Assembly: GCA_020846745.1 (NCBI GenBank)
Contig: JADLDI010000061.1
Location: 1 to 64,000 of the forward strand
Reading direction: 5' to 3'
DNA from: Bryobacterales bacterium
Lineage (GTDB): Bacteria; Acidobacteriota; Terriglobia; Bryobacterales; Bryobacteraceae
Length of the DNA: 64,000 nt
Below are positions 1 to 9,000 of the stretch, one piece after another. The notes under the pieces are model-generated. The model was not told the DNA's origin and searched no databases. It saw only the letters and a program-made list of their open reading frames with translations. How positions within the stretch are numbered: position 1 is the first letter of the stretch; each line of letters opens with the position of its first letter. Made by a program: the position numbers and the translations under genes.

Positions 1-283
1 GGTGGGTGATGGGGTCGCGGCCATCGGAGCGGTCGTAGAGTTCGTTTTGGAAATCCAGGGCACGGAGCATGTTCCAGCGGGCGGTGACGAGTTTGTCGAA
101 GAAGATCTCTTCCAAGGGGCCATCGGGCCGGCACTGGGCGTGGAGTTCGTTTCGCAAAGTGTTGAAAACAGGACGGAGATCGGCGGGGATGGACTCGGCG
201 GTGAGGCCGTGTTTTTTGGCATTTTGGGAGGATTTGGCTTTGCCTTCTTCGGTGCGGGGGCCTGTGCTGAGGTTTGCAGACAT
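1..283 (-). CDS. N-terminal part of a repeat-family hypothetical protein (partial)
   Basis: The gene begins with ATG at 283 and runs off the left edge of the window, leaving about 94 residues. A good ribosome-binding site (AAGGAG) lies 10-15 nt upstream. The protein opens MSANLSTGPRTEEGKAKSSQ and continues with KHGLTAES. This basic STGPRT-EGK...KHGLTA opening is one I recognise from a family of unknown function that occurs in many copies in Acidobacteriota and Planctomycetota genomes. No catalytic motif is visible. A degenerate copy of its codons 27-48 occurs near 24.8 kb and a shorter echo near 43.6 kb, so the family has been duplicated and eroded inside this window. The function is unknown. 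Confidence 0.7.
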   Translation of the reverse strand, partial: MSANLSTGPRTEEGKAKSSQNAKKHGLTAESIPADLRPVFNTLRNELHAQCRPDGPLEEIFFDKLVTARWNMLRALDFQNELYDRSDGRDPITH

Positions 284-398
284 CTGAGTAGTACTCCTTC
301 TTGAGAAAGTTTCTGAAATCGGCCGCCGATTAACGCGGATTAACGCCGAGGGGTCGGGGGCGCGACGGCCAGCGACCTGAGGTAGTGCAAAAAAAAAA

Positions 399-422
399 GA
401 CCGCGCGATGGCGGTCCTTTTT
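399..422. terminator. Rho-independent terminator, probably bidirectional
   Basis: A perfect 6-bp stem GACCGC (399-404) / GCGGTC (411-416) with a 6-nt loop is followed by CTTTTTT and preceded by a run of ten A, so it can serve either strand. No gene ends directly at it, so what it terminates is unclear. It may mark the edge of the accessory block. Confidence 0.75.
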
Positions 423-671
423 GATTAGTTTGGTGGGTGGACACACGTCCACGACCACGGGTCAAGTGTACCAGCAATGCCAGCGGAATACAAGAGGTAT
501 TTCGTGACGTGACGTTACGTTACGTGACTGTTCCTCGAGCGCTTGCAGGTGTCGCAGTGAGCAACTCCAGCGAATTGCTACACAACAGCACATGCGAATT
601 CTGGTGCCCATCTGTGCGGCTGAAAGACGAATAAAAAGCGAATATTCAAGATTGGCGCAGGATTCTGTGGG

Positions 672-701
672 TTGACAAGGCGCGTCGATCCAGGGCATCA
701 T
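672..701 (+). promoter_or_regulatory. Candidate sigma-70 promoter upstream of the LOTUS cassette
   Basis: A perfect -35 box TTGACA (672-677) is followed after 18 nt by CATCAT (696-701), a 4/6 match to the -10 consensus. Transcription would start near 708 and give a leader of about 215 nt containing the hairpin at 879-909. This is a sequence match only. Confidence 0.35.
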
Positions 702-878
702 GGAGGTGATTCCGGTGATGTGCTTAATGCGCTCACGCGGAAGGGATCACGTGGGGGTGGGGTTCCAATTCGTGACTCGCTAGCGAATTGCAAGATCTCA
801 CAATAGGCGAAAAGCCTCCTGCAAAGGTCAGGGCGAGCATATAAGTTTCTGTGGTGGATTGATAACTTCAATGCACCG

Positions 879-909
879 AAAAAGGGTCGCTTTAAGGCGG
901 CCCTTTTTT
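879..909 (+). terminator. Terminator-like hairpin just before the LOTUS gene
   Basis: AAAAAGGG-T-CGC (879-890) pairs with GCG-G-CCCTTTTT (897-908), giving a strong stem with a U-tract. The hairpin ends only 16 nt before the GTG start at 925. It could end a small upstream RNA, act as an attenuator for the cassette, or be a terminator left from an insertion. Confidence 0.65.
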
Positions 910-924
910 AGTTAAGATGGCAGG

Positions 925-1770
925 GTGTCCCCTCTCCCTCTTGAGGACGCACGCGCTCTCCTTGTCAGTATTGTTCAGGGACTGTACGATAAGCGTCACA
1001 GCCCAGTGCCCGGCGCGCTGGTCAAAGCCCAACTTGTCTCGGAAGCAGAGAAGCGGGACTCGTCGTTCAATGAGCGCGAGTACGGGCTGAAGAACTTCCT
1101 CGAGTTCGTCAAGACGGTGCCCGCGATTGCCGTCCAGATTCGGATCGGCAGCGACATGCTCCTGGCTCCCGCGACGGCCGGGGACCTCTTGTCTGCCTAT
1201 GCTCGTCCTTTGCCTCGTTTGCGTCGCGACTTCTGGCGCGCGTTCATCGAATTTCCTATCCCTGGAACCACCCGTCTGTACGACACGGTTGAGGACAAGA
1301 TCGTGGTGGAGCAATCGCCTACGGCGCGTAAGGGCATCATCATCGAGCCGATCTCGAGAGAAACGCAGATCACGTGGCGGCGGGCCTTCGCTGAAGAACA
1401 GCCGGAGAGTGTCAGAGGGTCACTGCTTGGTTCCTTAGACGGTGCTGGCTCCTCGGTCTTTAACGAATTCGCGCGTCGCCTGCGCGAGAACCCGACAGTC
1501 ATGCATGCGTGGAATCGCTTCCTGCAGAAGCAGATCACGGATCACGTCGCTGCGTGGGCACAGGCGAACGGCGTTCCTGAGGAGCGATGGTGCAGCGGCA
1601 CGTCGCGATCCGAGGATGGATCGTCCAAGGAACCTATGCCGCTGAAGACGCACAGCATCGGTCAACGAGCTGAGTTGTACAACTTCCTCGACAACGTGCC
1701 GATCGAAGACCTCCTGCAGTTGCGCGTCCCGCTCGAATGGGTGCTGAAGGTCACCCGAGACAAGCGATGA
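925..1770 (+). CDS. LOTUS/OST-HTH domain protein
   Basis: The protein has 281 residues. A TAA lies in frame four codons before the GTG at 925, and no other start is available for some 75 codons, so the GTG start is well supported. A -10-like TAAGAT at 913-918 would make the mRNA leaderless. Residues about 5-80 resemble an OST-HTH/LOTUS winged-helix domain: a first helix beginning LEDARALLVSIVQ, then SPVPGALVK, then SSFNEREYGLKNFLEFV, which matches the family pattern F-x-R-x-Y-G-x-x-x-F-x-x-F. LOTUS domains bind RNA, including G-quadruplex RNA, and in bacteria are often fused to NYN/PIN nucleases. Here no nuclease motif is visible, and the remaining 200 residues are unrecognised. The stop overlaps the next start (ATGA), so the pair is translationally coupled. 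The LOTUS call rests on pattern only. Confidence 0.6.
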   Translation: MSPLPLEDARALLVSIVQGLYDKRHSPVPGALVKAQLVSEAEKRDSSFNEREYGLKNFLEFVKTVPAIAVQIRIGSDMLLAPATAGDLLSAYARPLPRLRRDFWRAFIEFPIPGTTRLYDTVEDKIVVEQSPTARKGIIIEPISRETQITWRRAFAEEQPESVRGSLLGSLDGAGSSVFNEFARRLRENPTVMHAWNRFLQKQITDHVAAWAQANGVPEERWCSGTSRSEDGSSKEPMPLKTHSIGQRAELYNFLDNVPIEDLLQLRVPLEWVLKVTRDKR

Positions 1771-2543
1771 AGGTGCACCTGTTCGGCCTCCCGATCAGCC
1801 TGCACCGGCGGCTCAAAGAGGAATCGGAGAATTGGACGAACGCAGTCCCGGACGGACACGAGTTCAGGGCGACACCTATCGAGTCCAACGACAAAGGACC
1901 ATTCAAGCAGGCGGAGATCGACGAACTCTTCAGGGGCGTCAACGAAGGGTTCCTCCATGTCGTGATCCCGGCCAACCGCAACTGGGACGTGATCCGCAAG
2001 CACCTCCAGTTCGACTGCCGCATTCACCTCGCACGGCTACGGGAACCTTTGCGGGACCTGACCTGGGACATCCTGCGTGAGGCGCTGCATGCGATCACGA
2101 CGATGGACGAGACGTGGCTCGAGAAGTTCTGCCCGCGAGACCTGCGGCATCCATTGCTCCTGCCGCCCCGGGTGTTCACGACGTATCGGGAAACGGCGGA
2201 GTACTGGCGGCACTGCGACACGTACGCGACTGAGCGATTCCCAGCCGCCGAGAAGCTCTTGGAAGACGTCGATCGTCACCACCGCCGCCCAGACGGACAG
2301 GGAAGCCGCTCGTGGTTGGATGCGAGCAACCGACGATATCGCTTTGACCCAGCGAGGCACGGTCGGTCAGCTGCGGACCGCAAGAACCAGCGCTCATTCC
2401 GGTTCTGCTACGAAATCCCTGCAGGCTTCCACTACGACGTGACGGAAGACTCCGGCAGGAAATTCAAGATCGAGATCGACGGTCGAACGCAGACGCTCGA
2501 ACACTGCAACGTGACCCCCTGGGGCTTCGTCCGCAAGGGATAG
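1767..2543 (+). CDS. Unknown partner of the LOTUS protein
   Basis: The protein has 258 residues. I chose the ATG at 1767 because it overlaps the previous stop as ATGA; an in-frame ATG at 1737 would extend it by ten residues into the neighbour. The sequence begins MKVHLFGLPISLHRRLKEES. It is soluble, rich in His, Arg and Asp, and has no signal peptide or membrane segment. The C-terminal third (SFRFCYEIPAGFHYDV, then KFKIEIDG) looks like a compact beta-rich domain. No family is recognised. Coupling to the LOTUS gene suggests the two proteins work together, perhaps in RNA handling or defence, but that is inference. Confidence 0.6.
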   Translation: MKVHLFGLPISLHRRLKEESENWTNAVPDGHEFRATPIESNDKGPFKQAEIDELFRGVNEGFLHVVIPANRNWDVIRKHLQFDCRIHLARLREPLRDLTWDILREALHAITTMDETWLEKFCPRDLRHPLLLPPRVFTTYRETAEYWRHCDTYATERFPAAEKLLEDVDRHHRRPDGQGSRSWLDASNRRYRFDPARHGRSAADRKNQRSFRFCYEIPAGFHYDVTEDSGRKFKIEIDGRTQTLEHCNVTPWGFVRKG

Positions 2544-2819
2544 CGCGCGAGGACTATTTGAGGACTATTCGGGAAGACCGGAATCTCAAGTGGGAAAACT
2601 GGGTGAACTCAATCGCCAGAGAGAGGCTTGCAACGACGCTATCGTCTTTATTTGCAATCGAATGTCACTTTGGGAAGCTGGCATTCGACCACAATCGCCG
2701 TCTCTGTCGTCAATTGTGGAGTGCCCGAAATAATGAGCGCGTTGGCTCCTCACAGCTACAAAAACGACTACATCACAAATATTGCGGCAATCAGAACTCG
2801 CGTAACTTGCTGAATCAAT
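2544..2819. other. Non-coding spacer between the cassette and tRNA-Pro
   Basis: No gene is supported. By eye the sequence is more AT-rich than the flanks. It lies directly 3' of the tRNA, the usual integration side. I looked for a second copy of the tRNA 3' end on the other side of the cassette (700-924) and did not find one. Confidence 0.5.
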
Positions 2820-2896
2820 TGGTCGGGGCGGGGCGATTCGAACGCCCGACCCCCTGCGCCCAAGGCAGGTGCGCTACCAGGCTGCGCTACGCCCCG
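2820..2896 (-). tRNA. tRNA-Pro (anticodon UGG)
   Basis: A complete 77-nt cloverleaf is read on the minus strand. The acceptor CGGGGCG (from 2896) pairs with CGCCCCG, followed by discriminator A and an encoded CCA (2822-2820). The D-arm contains AGCGCAGCCTGGTAGCGC. The anticodon stem CCTGC/GCAGG encloses loop CTTGGGC, giving anticodon UGG. The T-arm is GGGCG-TTCGAAT-CGCCC. Its 3' end points towards the LOTUS cassette. Confidence 0.95.
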
Positions 2897-2928
2897 ACAT
2901 TAATTGATTCTACCTGACTGTCGGTGTC

Positions 2929-4191
2929 CTACTGGCCTCGCGCGAGGTAATCGAGCAGAACGGCTGTCATTACGCGGACTCCGACCGGGATCGAATCCTC
3001 ATCGGCATCGTACTCCGGTGTGTGTAGGGCGCCGTTGATTCCCTTATCGGGATTGCCTACGCCGAGCCAGTAGAAGACGCCTGGGATGATCTTCTGGAAC
3101 TCGGCGAAATCTTCAGAACCCATGGAGGGCTTTAGCTGGACTACGTTACGTTCGGTGACCACGCGCTGGAGGGTGGAGAGTGTTTTGGCCGTGAGTTGGG
3201 GTTCGTTGAAGGTGACGGGATAGCCGGGTTCTGTGAACGTCAGATCGAACGAGCCGCCATGCGCCTTCGTTACGCCTTCCAGGATTTCACGCATCAGGCG
3301 ATGGCTCTTCTGGCGGACATCCTCATTCAAGGTGCGGATGGTCCCTTCCATGACCACCTCAGGCGCCACGATATTGAAGCGCTGACCGCCGTGGATAGAG
3401 CCGATGGTCAGGACGAACGGCTCGGAGGGGTCGATCCTGCGCGATCGGATCGATTGCAACGCCAGCACGGCTTCCGATGCGATGACTGTCGCATCGATAC
3501 CGTCGTGCGGCCACGCGGCGTGGACCTGTTTGCCGCGGATCTTGATGGCGAAGCGGTCGCCTGAAGCCATGGCTGGTCCGGAACTGTAGCCGATCTGCCC
3601 GGCGCGGAGGTTCGGATTGGTGTGCAGTCCGAAAATCGCGGCCGGCTTGGGATTGTCGAGCACACCCTGCTTGATCATCAGCAGCGCCCCGGCCTCTTCT
3701 CCCGGAGGAGCAGACTCTTCGGCGGGCTGAAAAATGAACTTGATCGTGCCGGGGATCTGGTCGCGAATGGAGTACAGCAACTCCGCGACGCCGAGTTGCA
3801 CGGTCATGTGAATGTCGTGACCACAGGCGTGCTTCACGCCTGGGTTCTTCGACTTGTAGGGGACGTTTAGCGATTCCGTCACCGGCAGAGCGTCGATATC
3901 GGCGCGCACGGCGACCACCGGTCCTGGTTTGCCGCCTTTTAAGGTAGCTACGACACCGGTCAGCGCCACGTTGGTCTGGACATCCGCGTACCCAATCTGG
4001 CGCATGCGTTCGGCGATGTACCTGCCGGTCTCCTTCTCACGATTTGAGAGTTCGGGGTACATGTGCAGGTGGCGCCGCGTCTCGACCAGCTTGGGTTTCA
4101 GCGCTTCGGCCCGGCGTGCGATCTCTTCGTCGGTAAGCGGAGACGCCGCCACGACCGGCAGTGCGGCAATGAAAAACAGGTACTTCCTCAT
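2929..4191 (-). CDS. Exported M20-family amidohydrolase (hippurate/IAA-amino-acid hydrolase type)
   Basis: The protein has 420 residues and a signal peptide (MRKYLFFIAALPVVAAS). Members hydrolyse N-acyl amino acids with a two-metal centre. Visible motifs are VRADIDALPV, the metal-ligand stretch HACGHDIHM, the catalytic-region FQPAEE, HAAWPHDG in the lid domain, and GSEDFAEF near the C-terminus. The length is normal for the family. It starts 3 nt after the stop of the upstream S15-type hydrolase, so the two are probably one operon for scavenging peptides or acyl-amino acids in the periplasm. The exact substrate cannot be read from the sequence. Confidence 0.88.
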   Translation of the reverse strand: MRKYLFFIAALPVVAASPLTDEEIARRAEALKPKLVETRRHLHMYPELSNREKETGRYIAERMRQIGYADVQTNVALTGVVATLKGGKPGPVVAVRADIDALPVTESLNVPYKSKNPGVKHACGHDIHMTVQLGVAELLYSIRDQIPGTIKFIFQPAEESAPPGEEAGALLMIKQGVLDNPKPAAIFGLHTNPNLRAGQIGYSSGPAMASGDRFAIKIRGKQVHAAWPHDGIDATVIASEAVLALQSIRSRRIDPSEPFVLTIGSIHGGQRFNIVAPEVVMEGTIRTLNEDVRQKSHRLMREILEGVTKAHGGSFDLTFTEPGYPVTFNEPQLTAKTLSTLQRVVTERNVVQLKPSMGSEDFAEFQKIIPGVFYWLGVGNPDKGINGALHTPEYDADEDSIPVGVRVMTAVLLDYLARGQ

Positions 4192-4194
4192 GGC

Positions 4195-6039
4195 TTATTT
4201 CAAGAGACGGACTTTGATGTTTGAGGCGCGGTCGCCGCCGGTATACACGCGGTGGGTGGCTTTCTGGAAATCGGCTTCGCGCGCGTTATAGATGTCGACG
4301 TACTTCTGGGGATTGCGGTCCACCAAAGGGAACCAACTGCTTTGAACCTGCACCATGATGCGATGCTCACGGCGGAAGGTGTGATAGACGTCGGGCAGTT
4401 CGAATTCGACCTTGGTCACCTGGTTGGGCGTGAACGCCTCGGGTTTGCTGAAGCCGTTGCGGTAACGTCCGCGGAAGGGTTCGCCGCGGACCAGCGCCTG
4501 ATACCCGCCCATTTGGATTTCTTTCGGATTCGGACTGTAGTTGGGGAAGTTATCCGGATAAACGTCGATGAGCTTCACGACGAAATCGGCATCGGTCCCA
4601 GTCACCGCGACATTGAGCGACGCCTTGAACGGACCGGCGAGGGTGACGTCGGCTGTGAGCGAACCGGTTTGATAGACGAGAACATCGGGCCGGGAGGCGG
4701 CGAAGCGCTGGTCGTCGGTCATGTACTCGCGTGTCATGGCGGGCGCGATGTAGTCTGTGAACGGGACCGGCTTGGCGGGATCGGAAATGTACTCGTCGTA
4801 AGCGGCAGCGCCCGTTGGACGGTCCCACGCGAGCTTGCCTTTCGGGTGGAAGTAGAGTGCCGCTTCTTGCCCTTCGCGGGGGGGCCAGGTGTCGTGACGC
4901 CGCCATTCGTTTGAACCGACAGCGAACATATACGCCTTCGGAAGCTTGGGATCTTCCTTGCCCTTAAGGTGATGCTCGAAGAAAGGGAACTCGATCTTTT
5001 CGCGATAGAACTCGGCGGTCTTCGCGTTGAACCGCACGTTGCCCATGTAGTCGCCGGGATGGCCGGCCCACTGCCCGTGATACCAGGGACCCATCACGAT
5101 GGTGTTCTGCGGAGGATTGCCGTTCTTGCCGGTGGACTCAAAGACGCGTAGCGGCCCGTACACGTCCTCCGCGTCATACCAGCCGCCGACCGTAAGCATG
5201 GCGGGCTTAACCTGTTTCAGATGCTTCGGCATTGAGCGCGCCTGCCAGAACTCGTCGTAATCGGCGTGCTTCATCATGTCGTTCCAGAACACCGATTTGT
5301 TCTTGAAGAACTTCTCGTTGGCGTTGGTGAGCGGTCCCATACGCAGGTAGAAGTCGTATGAGTTGGGCGTACCCATGTCGAACGGCTCCGGACCCTTCTT
5401 GGTCGGCTCAGGCCGGATCCAGTCGTTGCGGATGAAGAAGTTGAAGGCGTGGGCCAGAAACAAGCAGCCGTTGTGATGGAAGTCGTCGCCGATGAACCAT
5501 TCGGCCACCGGCGCCTGGGGAGAGGACGCCTTCATGGCCGGATGTGCGTCAATCGCGCCCATGGCCGCATAGAAGCCAGGATAGGAGATGCCCCAGATGC
5601 CGGCGCGGCCGTTGTTGTTGGGGATGTTCTTCACCAGCCAGTCGATGGTGTCGTAGGTGTCGCTCGATTCGTCGATGTCGTTCGGACCGCGCTTGTTGGG
5701 ATTGTGCGGGCGCACGTGCAGGTACTCGCCTTCCGATGCCCAGCGTCCGCGCACGTCCTGATAGGCGATGATGTAGCCGGCTTTCGCAAAGTGCTCCGAA
5801 GGGCCGATGGAGGCGCGATACTGGTCGACGCCGTAGGGCCGAAGCGAGTAGGGCGTGCGGTTCAACAGGATGGGGTAGCGCTGCGAAGTGTCCTTGGGCG
5901 TGAAGACGGCGGTGTAGAGCTTCTTGCCGTCGCGCATCGGGATCTCGAACTCGTGCTTTGTGTAGTGGGCCTTGATGTAATCGATGCCCTGCGCGGAAAG
6001 CGCCGCTGATAAGACAAATAGGGCGAGGCAGGCACGCAT
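4195..6039 (-). CDS. CocE/NonD-family hydrolase (X-Pro dipeptidyl-peptidase S15 type)
   Basis: The protein has 614 residues from the ATG at 6039, which directly precedes a signal peptide (MRACLALFVLSAALSAQG). A longer frame reaches 6183 but that extension has no protein character and overlaps the end of the helicase gene. The alpha/beta-hydrolase core carries the nucleophile motif GIWGISYPGF (Ser), GGWYDAEDVYGP (Asp) and PWYHGQWAG (His). The C-terminal part from about residue 370 fits the jelly-roll X-Pro dipeptidyl-peptidase C-terminal domain. Relatives include alpha-amino-acid ester hydrolases, cocaine esterase and glutaryl-acylases. It is probably periplasmic and co-transcribed with the downstream M20 enzyme. 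Confidence 0.88.
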   Translation of the reverse strand: MRACLALFVLSAALSAQGIDYIKAHYTKHEFEIPMRDGKKLYTAVFTPKDTSQRYPILLNRTPYSLRPYGVDQYRASIGPSEHFAKAGYIIAYQDVRGRWASEGEYLHVRPHNPNKRGPNDIDESSDTYDTIDWLVKNIPNNNGRAGIWGISYPGFYAAMGAIDAHPAMKASSPQAPVAEWFIGDDFHHNGCLFLAHAFNFFIRNDWIRPEPTKKGPEPFDMGTPNSYDFYLRMGPLTNANEKFFKNKSVFWNDMMKHADYDEFWQARSMPKHLKQVKPAMLTVGGWYDAEDVYGPLRVFESTGKNGNPPQNTIVMGPWYHGQWAGHPGDYMGNVRFNAKTAEFYREKIEFPFFEHHLKGKEDPKLPKAYMFAVGSNEWRRHDTWPPREGQEAALYFHPKGKLAWDRPTGAAAYDEYISDPAKPVPFTDYIAPAMTREYMTDDQRFAASRPDVLVYQTGSLTADVTLAGPFKASLNVAVTGTDADFVVKLIDVYPDNFPNYSPNPKEIQMGGYQALVRGEPFRGRYRNGFSKPEAFTPNQVTKVEFELPDVYHTFRREHRIMVQVQSSWFPLVDRNPQKYVDIYNAREADFQKATHRVYTGGDRASNIKVRLLK

Positions 6040-6058
6040 ATAAGGAGGATGGTACCAG

Positions 6059-9000
6059 CTATATGTTGAGCGCCCACTCTTCCCATTGGTCGGTAGCGGG
6101 AAAGTAGACGCCGAGGCGGACGGGCAAGGCTTCCATGGTGAACAGGATGCGCCCGTAGCGTTCCAATTGCTCGCGATAGCCAAGGCCGGAACCAGTCTTA
6201 TAGTCGATAATCCAGCGAGTGCCGTCTTCGATGAAGGTGCGGTCGATTACGTGGCGGTTGCCGCCTGCGCCAAGGGCGAGTTCCGTAGCGGCAGAATCGC
6301 GCGGAGCGAGAATCCACTGCGCGCGCGGACTGAGACAAACGCTGTCAAGGATGCGGCTCACCTGCGCGGTGACAGCCGCGAGGTCGGCTTCGGGCACACC
6401 GTGTGCGTGGGCGACGCTCTCGATCACCGTGCTGCGTTGCGCGCCACCCATAGCCTGCCACCAGCCTATGCCCTGGCGAGCCATACGGTCGAGAAATCCG
6501 TGTGTAATCGTGCCGATGGCGCGCTCCAGATCCGCTATTTGTGACGGATCGGGTGTTGCCGGCTCGGGAGCCGGTGCAGCGGCACTTGGGCGGGGAACGG
6601 CAGCGAGACGCCACATGGTTTGGCGCAGTCCGGTGAACTGCAGCCCCAGTTGGAGCGATGGCTTCAAGTTCGCGAATTCCGATTCAAATTGTGGACGCAC
6701 CACGGGCCAAAGCAGCTCGAGGAGGCTGCCGGAGAACGGGTTATACATCTTGCCGTCCTTCTGTCGCACATGGCCCAACAGGTGCAATCGCTCTCTTGCC
6801 CGTGTGGCCGCGACATAGAGTAGGCGGACGGACTCGTGCCGGGCCTTTTCGGCTTCGAGCTTGCGCAAATATTCATAGAGCGGATCGCGATCGTCTTCCA
6901 TCGCTTCCACAGGTGCGAGCAACAGGCGCGACCCCTCTTCGGTTTCGATCTCACACCAACGCAGCAGCGGGCGGCGGTCGCGCCCGGGACCGCGGCCTAA
7001 GCCTGGCACGATCACGGTGTCGAACTCCAGTCCCTTCGCCTTGTGAATCGTCATGATCTCGAGCGATCCATCGGCCTTCGGATCGGGCTGCGCAAACAGT
7101 TTCGCGGCGTGCGTTTCGAGCATCGTCACGTCGGTCAGTTCGCCTGCCTGCTCGTGACGTTCGAGCAGCGAGAACAAGCGGCGCGCATCTTCGGCCGATG
7201 CATCGTCGCGCAGGCAGGACGGTCCACCTAGTTCCATCCAGGTTTGTTCGACGACTTCGCGGAGCGGAGCGCGGCGGACTCGAGCCAGGCCGCGGAGCAT
7301 GGTGTCGCGGAGGTGCACGATGCGTTCCGGTTGCGTGATAGCACCGGCTCGCGTATTTGAGAAGAGATCGAACACCGCTCCCTCGCGGTCGCGGCCCGGT
7401 AACGGGGGCGTGCCCGTTGGTGAAGCGCCGGCGGGTGAACTAACGGTACTGAGCGCATCGAGTATCGTGCCACGGCCCGCCGTATTCGAGATCTCCAGCA
7501 GGTCGCGCAACGGCAACCCGCACCAGGGCGCGCGTAGAATTGCGAGCCAAGCCGTGCGGTCAGCGATATGGAGCAGCGCGCGGGTGAGGGCAATCAAATC
7601 GCCTACGACCGGACGCGTATCGAGCGGATCGAGATCGACGGCGCGGAACGGCAGGCCGCGCCGTTGCAACTCTTCGACGATCGCGACGGCATGGGTGCGC
7701 GCACGGACCAGGATGGCGGTGCGGCCGGAGCGGCTCTGCTCCACGAGGTCCGCCACGGCGACGGCTTCGAGGTCCATGTCCGGATCAAAAAACGGGTGGA
7801 CCTCCACCGTCGCGGTACGCGCCGCCTCGCGTGTCGGTTCGCTGGGTGCATAAGCGACCGCGCCGGTCGCGACGTTCTCTTCGGCCGGGAAGATGGCGTC
7901 GAACGACCGGTTCACCCACTCTGTTATCGAGGGCCGCGTGCGGAAGTTGGCGATCAACTGAAGCGGCTCCAGTTTCAGTTCGCGGACGCCTTGCCGACGC
8001 AATTTCAGGAACAGCCCGACATCGGCTTCGCGGAAGCGGTAAATGGACTGCATCGGGTCGCCCACGACAAACACCGTGCGCTGGCCGTTGAGGTCCCAAC
8101 CGGCCACCAGCCGCTCGAGCAACTGCATCTGCGAAATCGACGTGTCCTGCGCCTCATCGAGCAGGATGTGCTGCAGCCGCTCGCCGAAGTAGAGGGCGAG
8201 GTCGGTAGGCACTTCCGGGGTGCCCAGCGCGCGGCGGGCGGCTTCGGCAATTTCGATGAAGTCCACTTGCCGGCGATCGAGAAACACAAGCTTTAATTGC
8301 GCCGCGGCGGCCGGCAGTATCAGGCAGAGCGCTTCGAGCGCTTCCCACTGGCGTTCGGGAAGTGTGGGCGACGGCAGGTCGCAAACCGCGCATAGCAGTT
8401 GGCGGAACGTCTCTTCGCGGCTCAAGCGCGCAAGCAGCACCGTCATCGCGCCCTTTTCGGCCTTCGCGCCGGCGGGGAAGCCGTGCGTGACGGTAACGCT
8501 CTTGCGCCATTCGCCTTTCTCGGTCAGCAGCAGGTCCGCGATGCGGTGCCAGTGGTGCAGGTGCTCAGCCGATGTTCCCGGCAGCCCATGACACTCAGGC
8601 CAGCCGAGGTTGGCGCCCGCGTACTGGAAAGACTTGGCGAGGCTGATCGCCACGTCCGTGGGAACGGCTGCGCGCAAGGCGCGGAGCTTGGGTTCGATCG
8701 CCAGTTCGATGGTCCGCTTGAGTTGTGGGCGCAGTTCCTCGCGATCGATGCCGCCGCCCAGGTGCCGCAGCCACTGGTCGCGGCGGGCAAGCAGCACCTG
8801 CAGCATGGTGCGCAAGCGGCGCAGGTCGTTATCGAGGTGAAGGCCAAGCTGGGCGACGGCTTCGGAAAGGCCCGATTCGTCTTCGAGCAGTTCAACGGTT
8901 CGCGTAGCCGCTTCGGCGTACAGCTCAGTGGCATCTTCGACAACTTGCGGCTGCCCGCCGAAGCGCGACAGCCACGGCATGCGGCTGGTGATGCCGGCAC

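Larger units (their letters stand above)
284..924. other. 641-bp non-coding stretch, two terminator hairpins
   Basis: No convincing gene is seen. By eye the segment is less GC-rich than its surroundings. It holds a bidirectional terminator at 399-422, a small perfect hairpin GTGGAC-ACAC-GTCCAC at 437-452, a run of ACGT-containing repeats at about 503-528, a candidate promoter at 672-701 and a second terminator-like hairpin at 879-909. The short open frames here lack ribosome-binding sites and protein-like composition. Confidence 0.6.

Noticed and set aside
437..701. Short frames of 65-79 codons on both strands
   Set aside because: They lie over a hairpin and simple ACGT repeats, have no ribosome-binding site and no coding bias visible.
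640..880. Riboswitch such as a cyclic-di-GMP sensor
   Set aside because: A stretch with GCAAAGG looked suggestive, but the conserved core and helices of known classes could not be completed.
700..2896. Integration of the LOTUS cassette into tRNA-Pro by an integrase
   Set aside because: No integrase gene and no duplicated tRNA 3' end were found on the far side; the cassette may have arrived in another way.
2558..2917. 119-codon plus-strand frame running through tRNA-Pro
   Set aside because: The last third is the antisense of the tRNA; no start signal or protein pattern.
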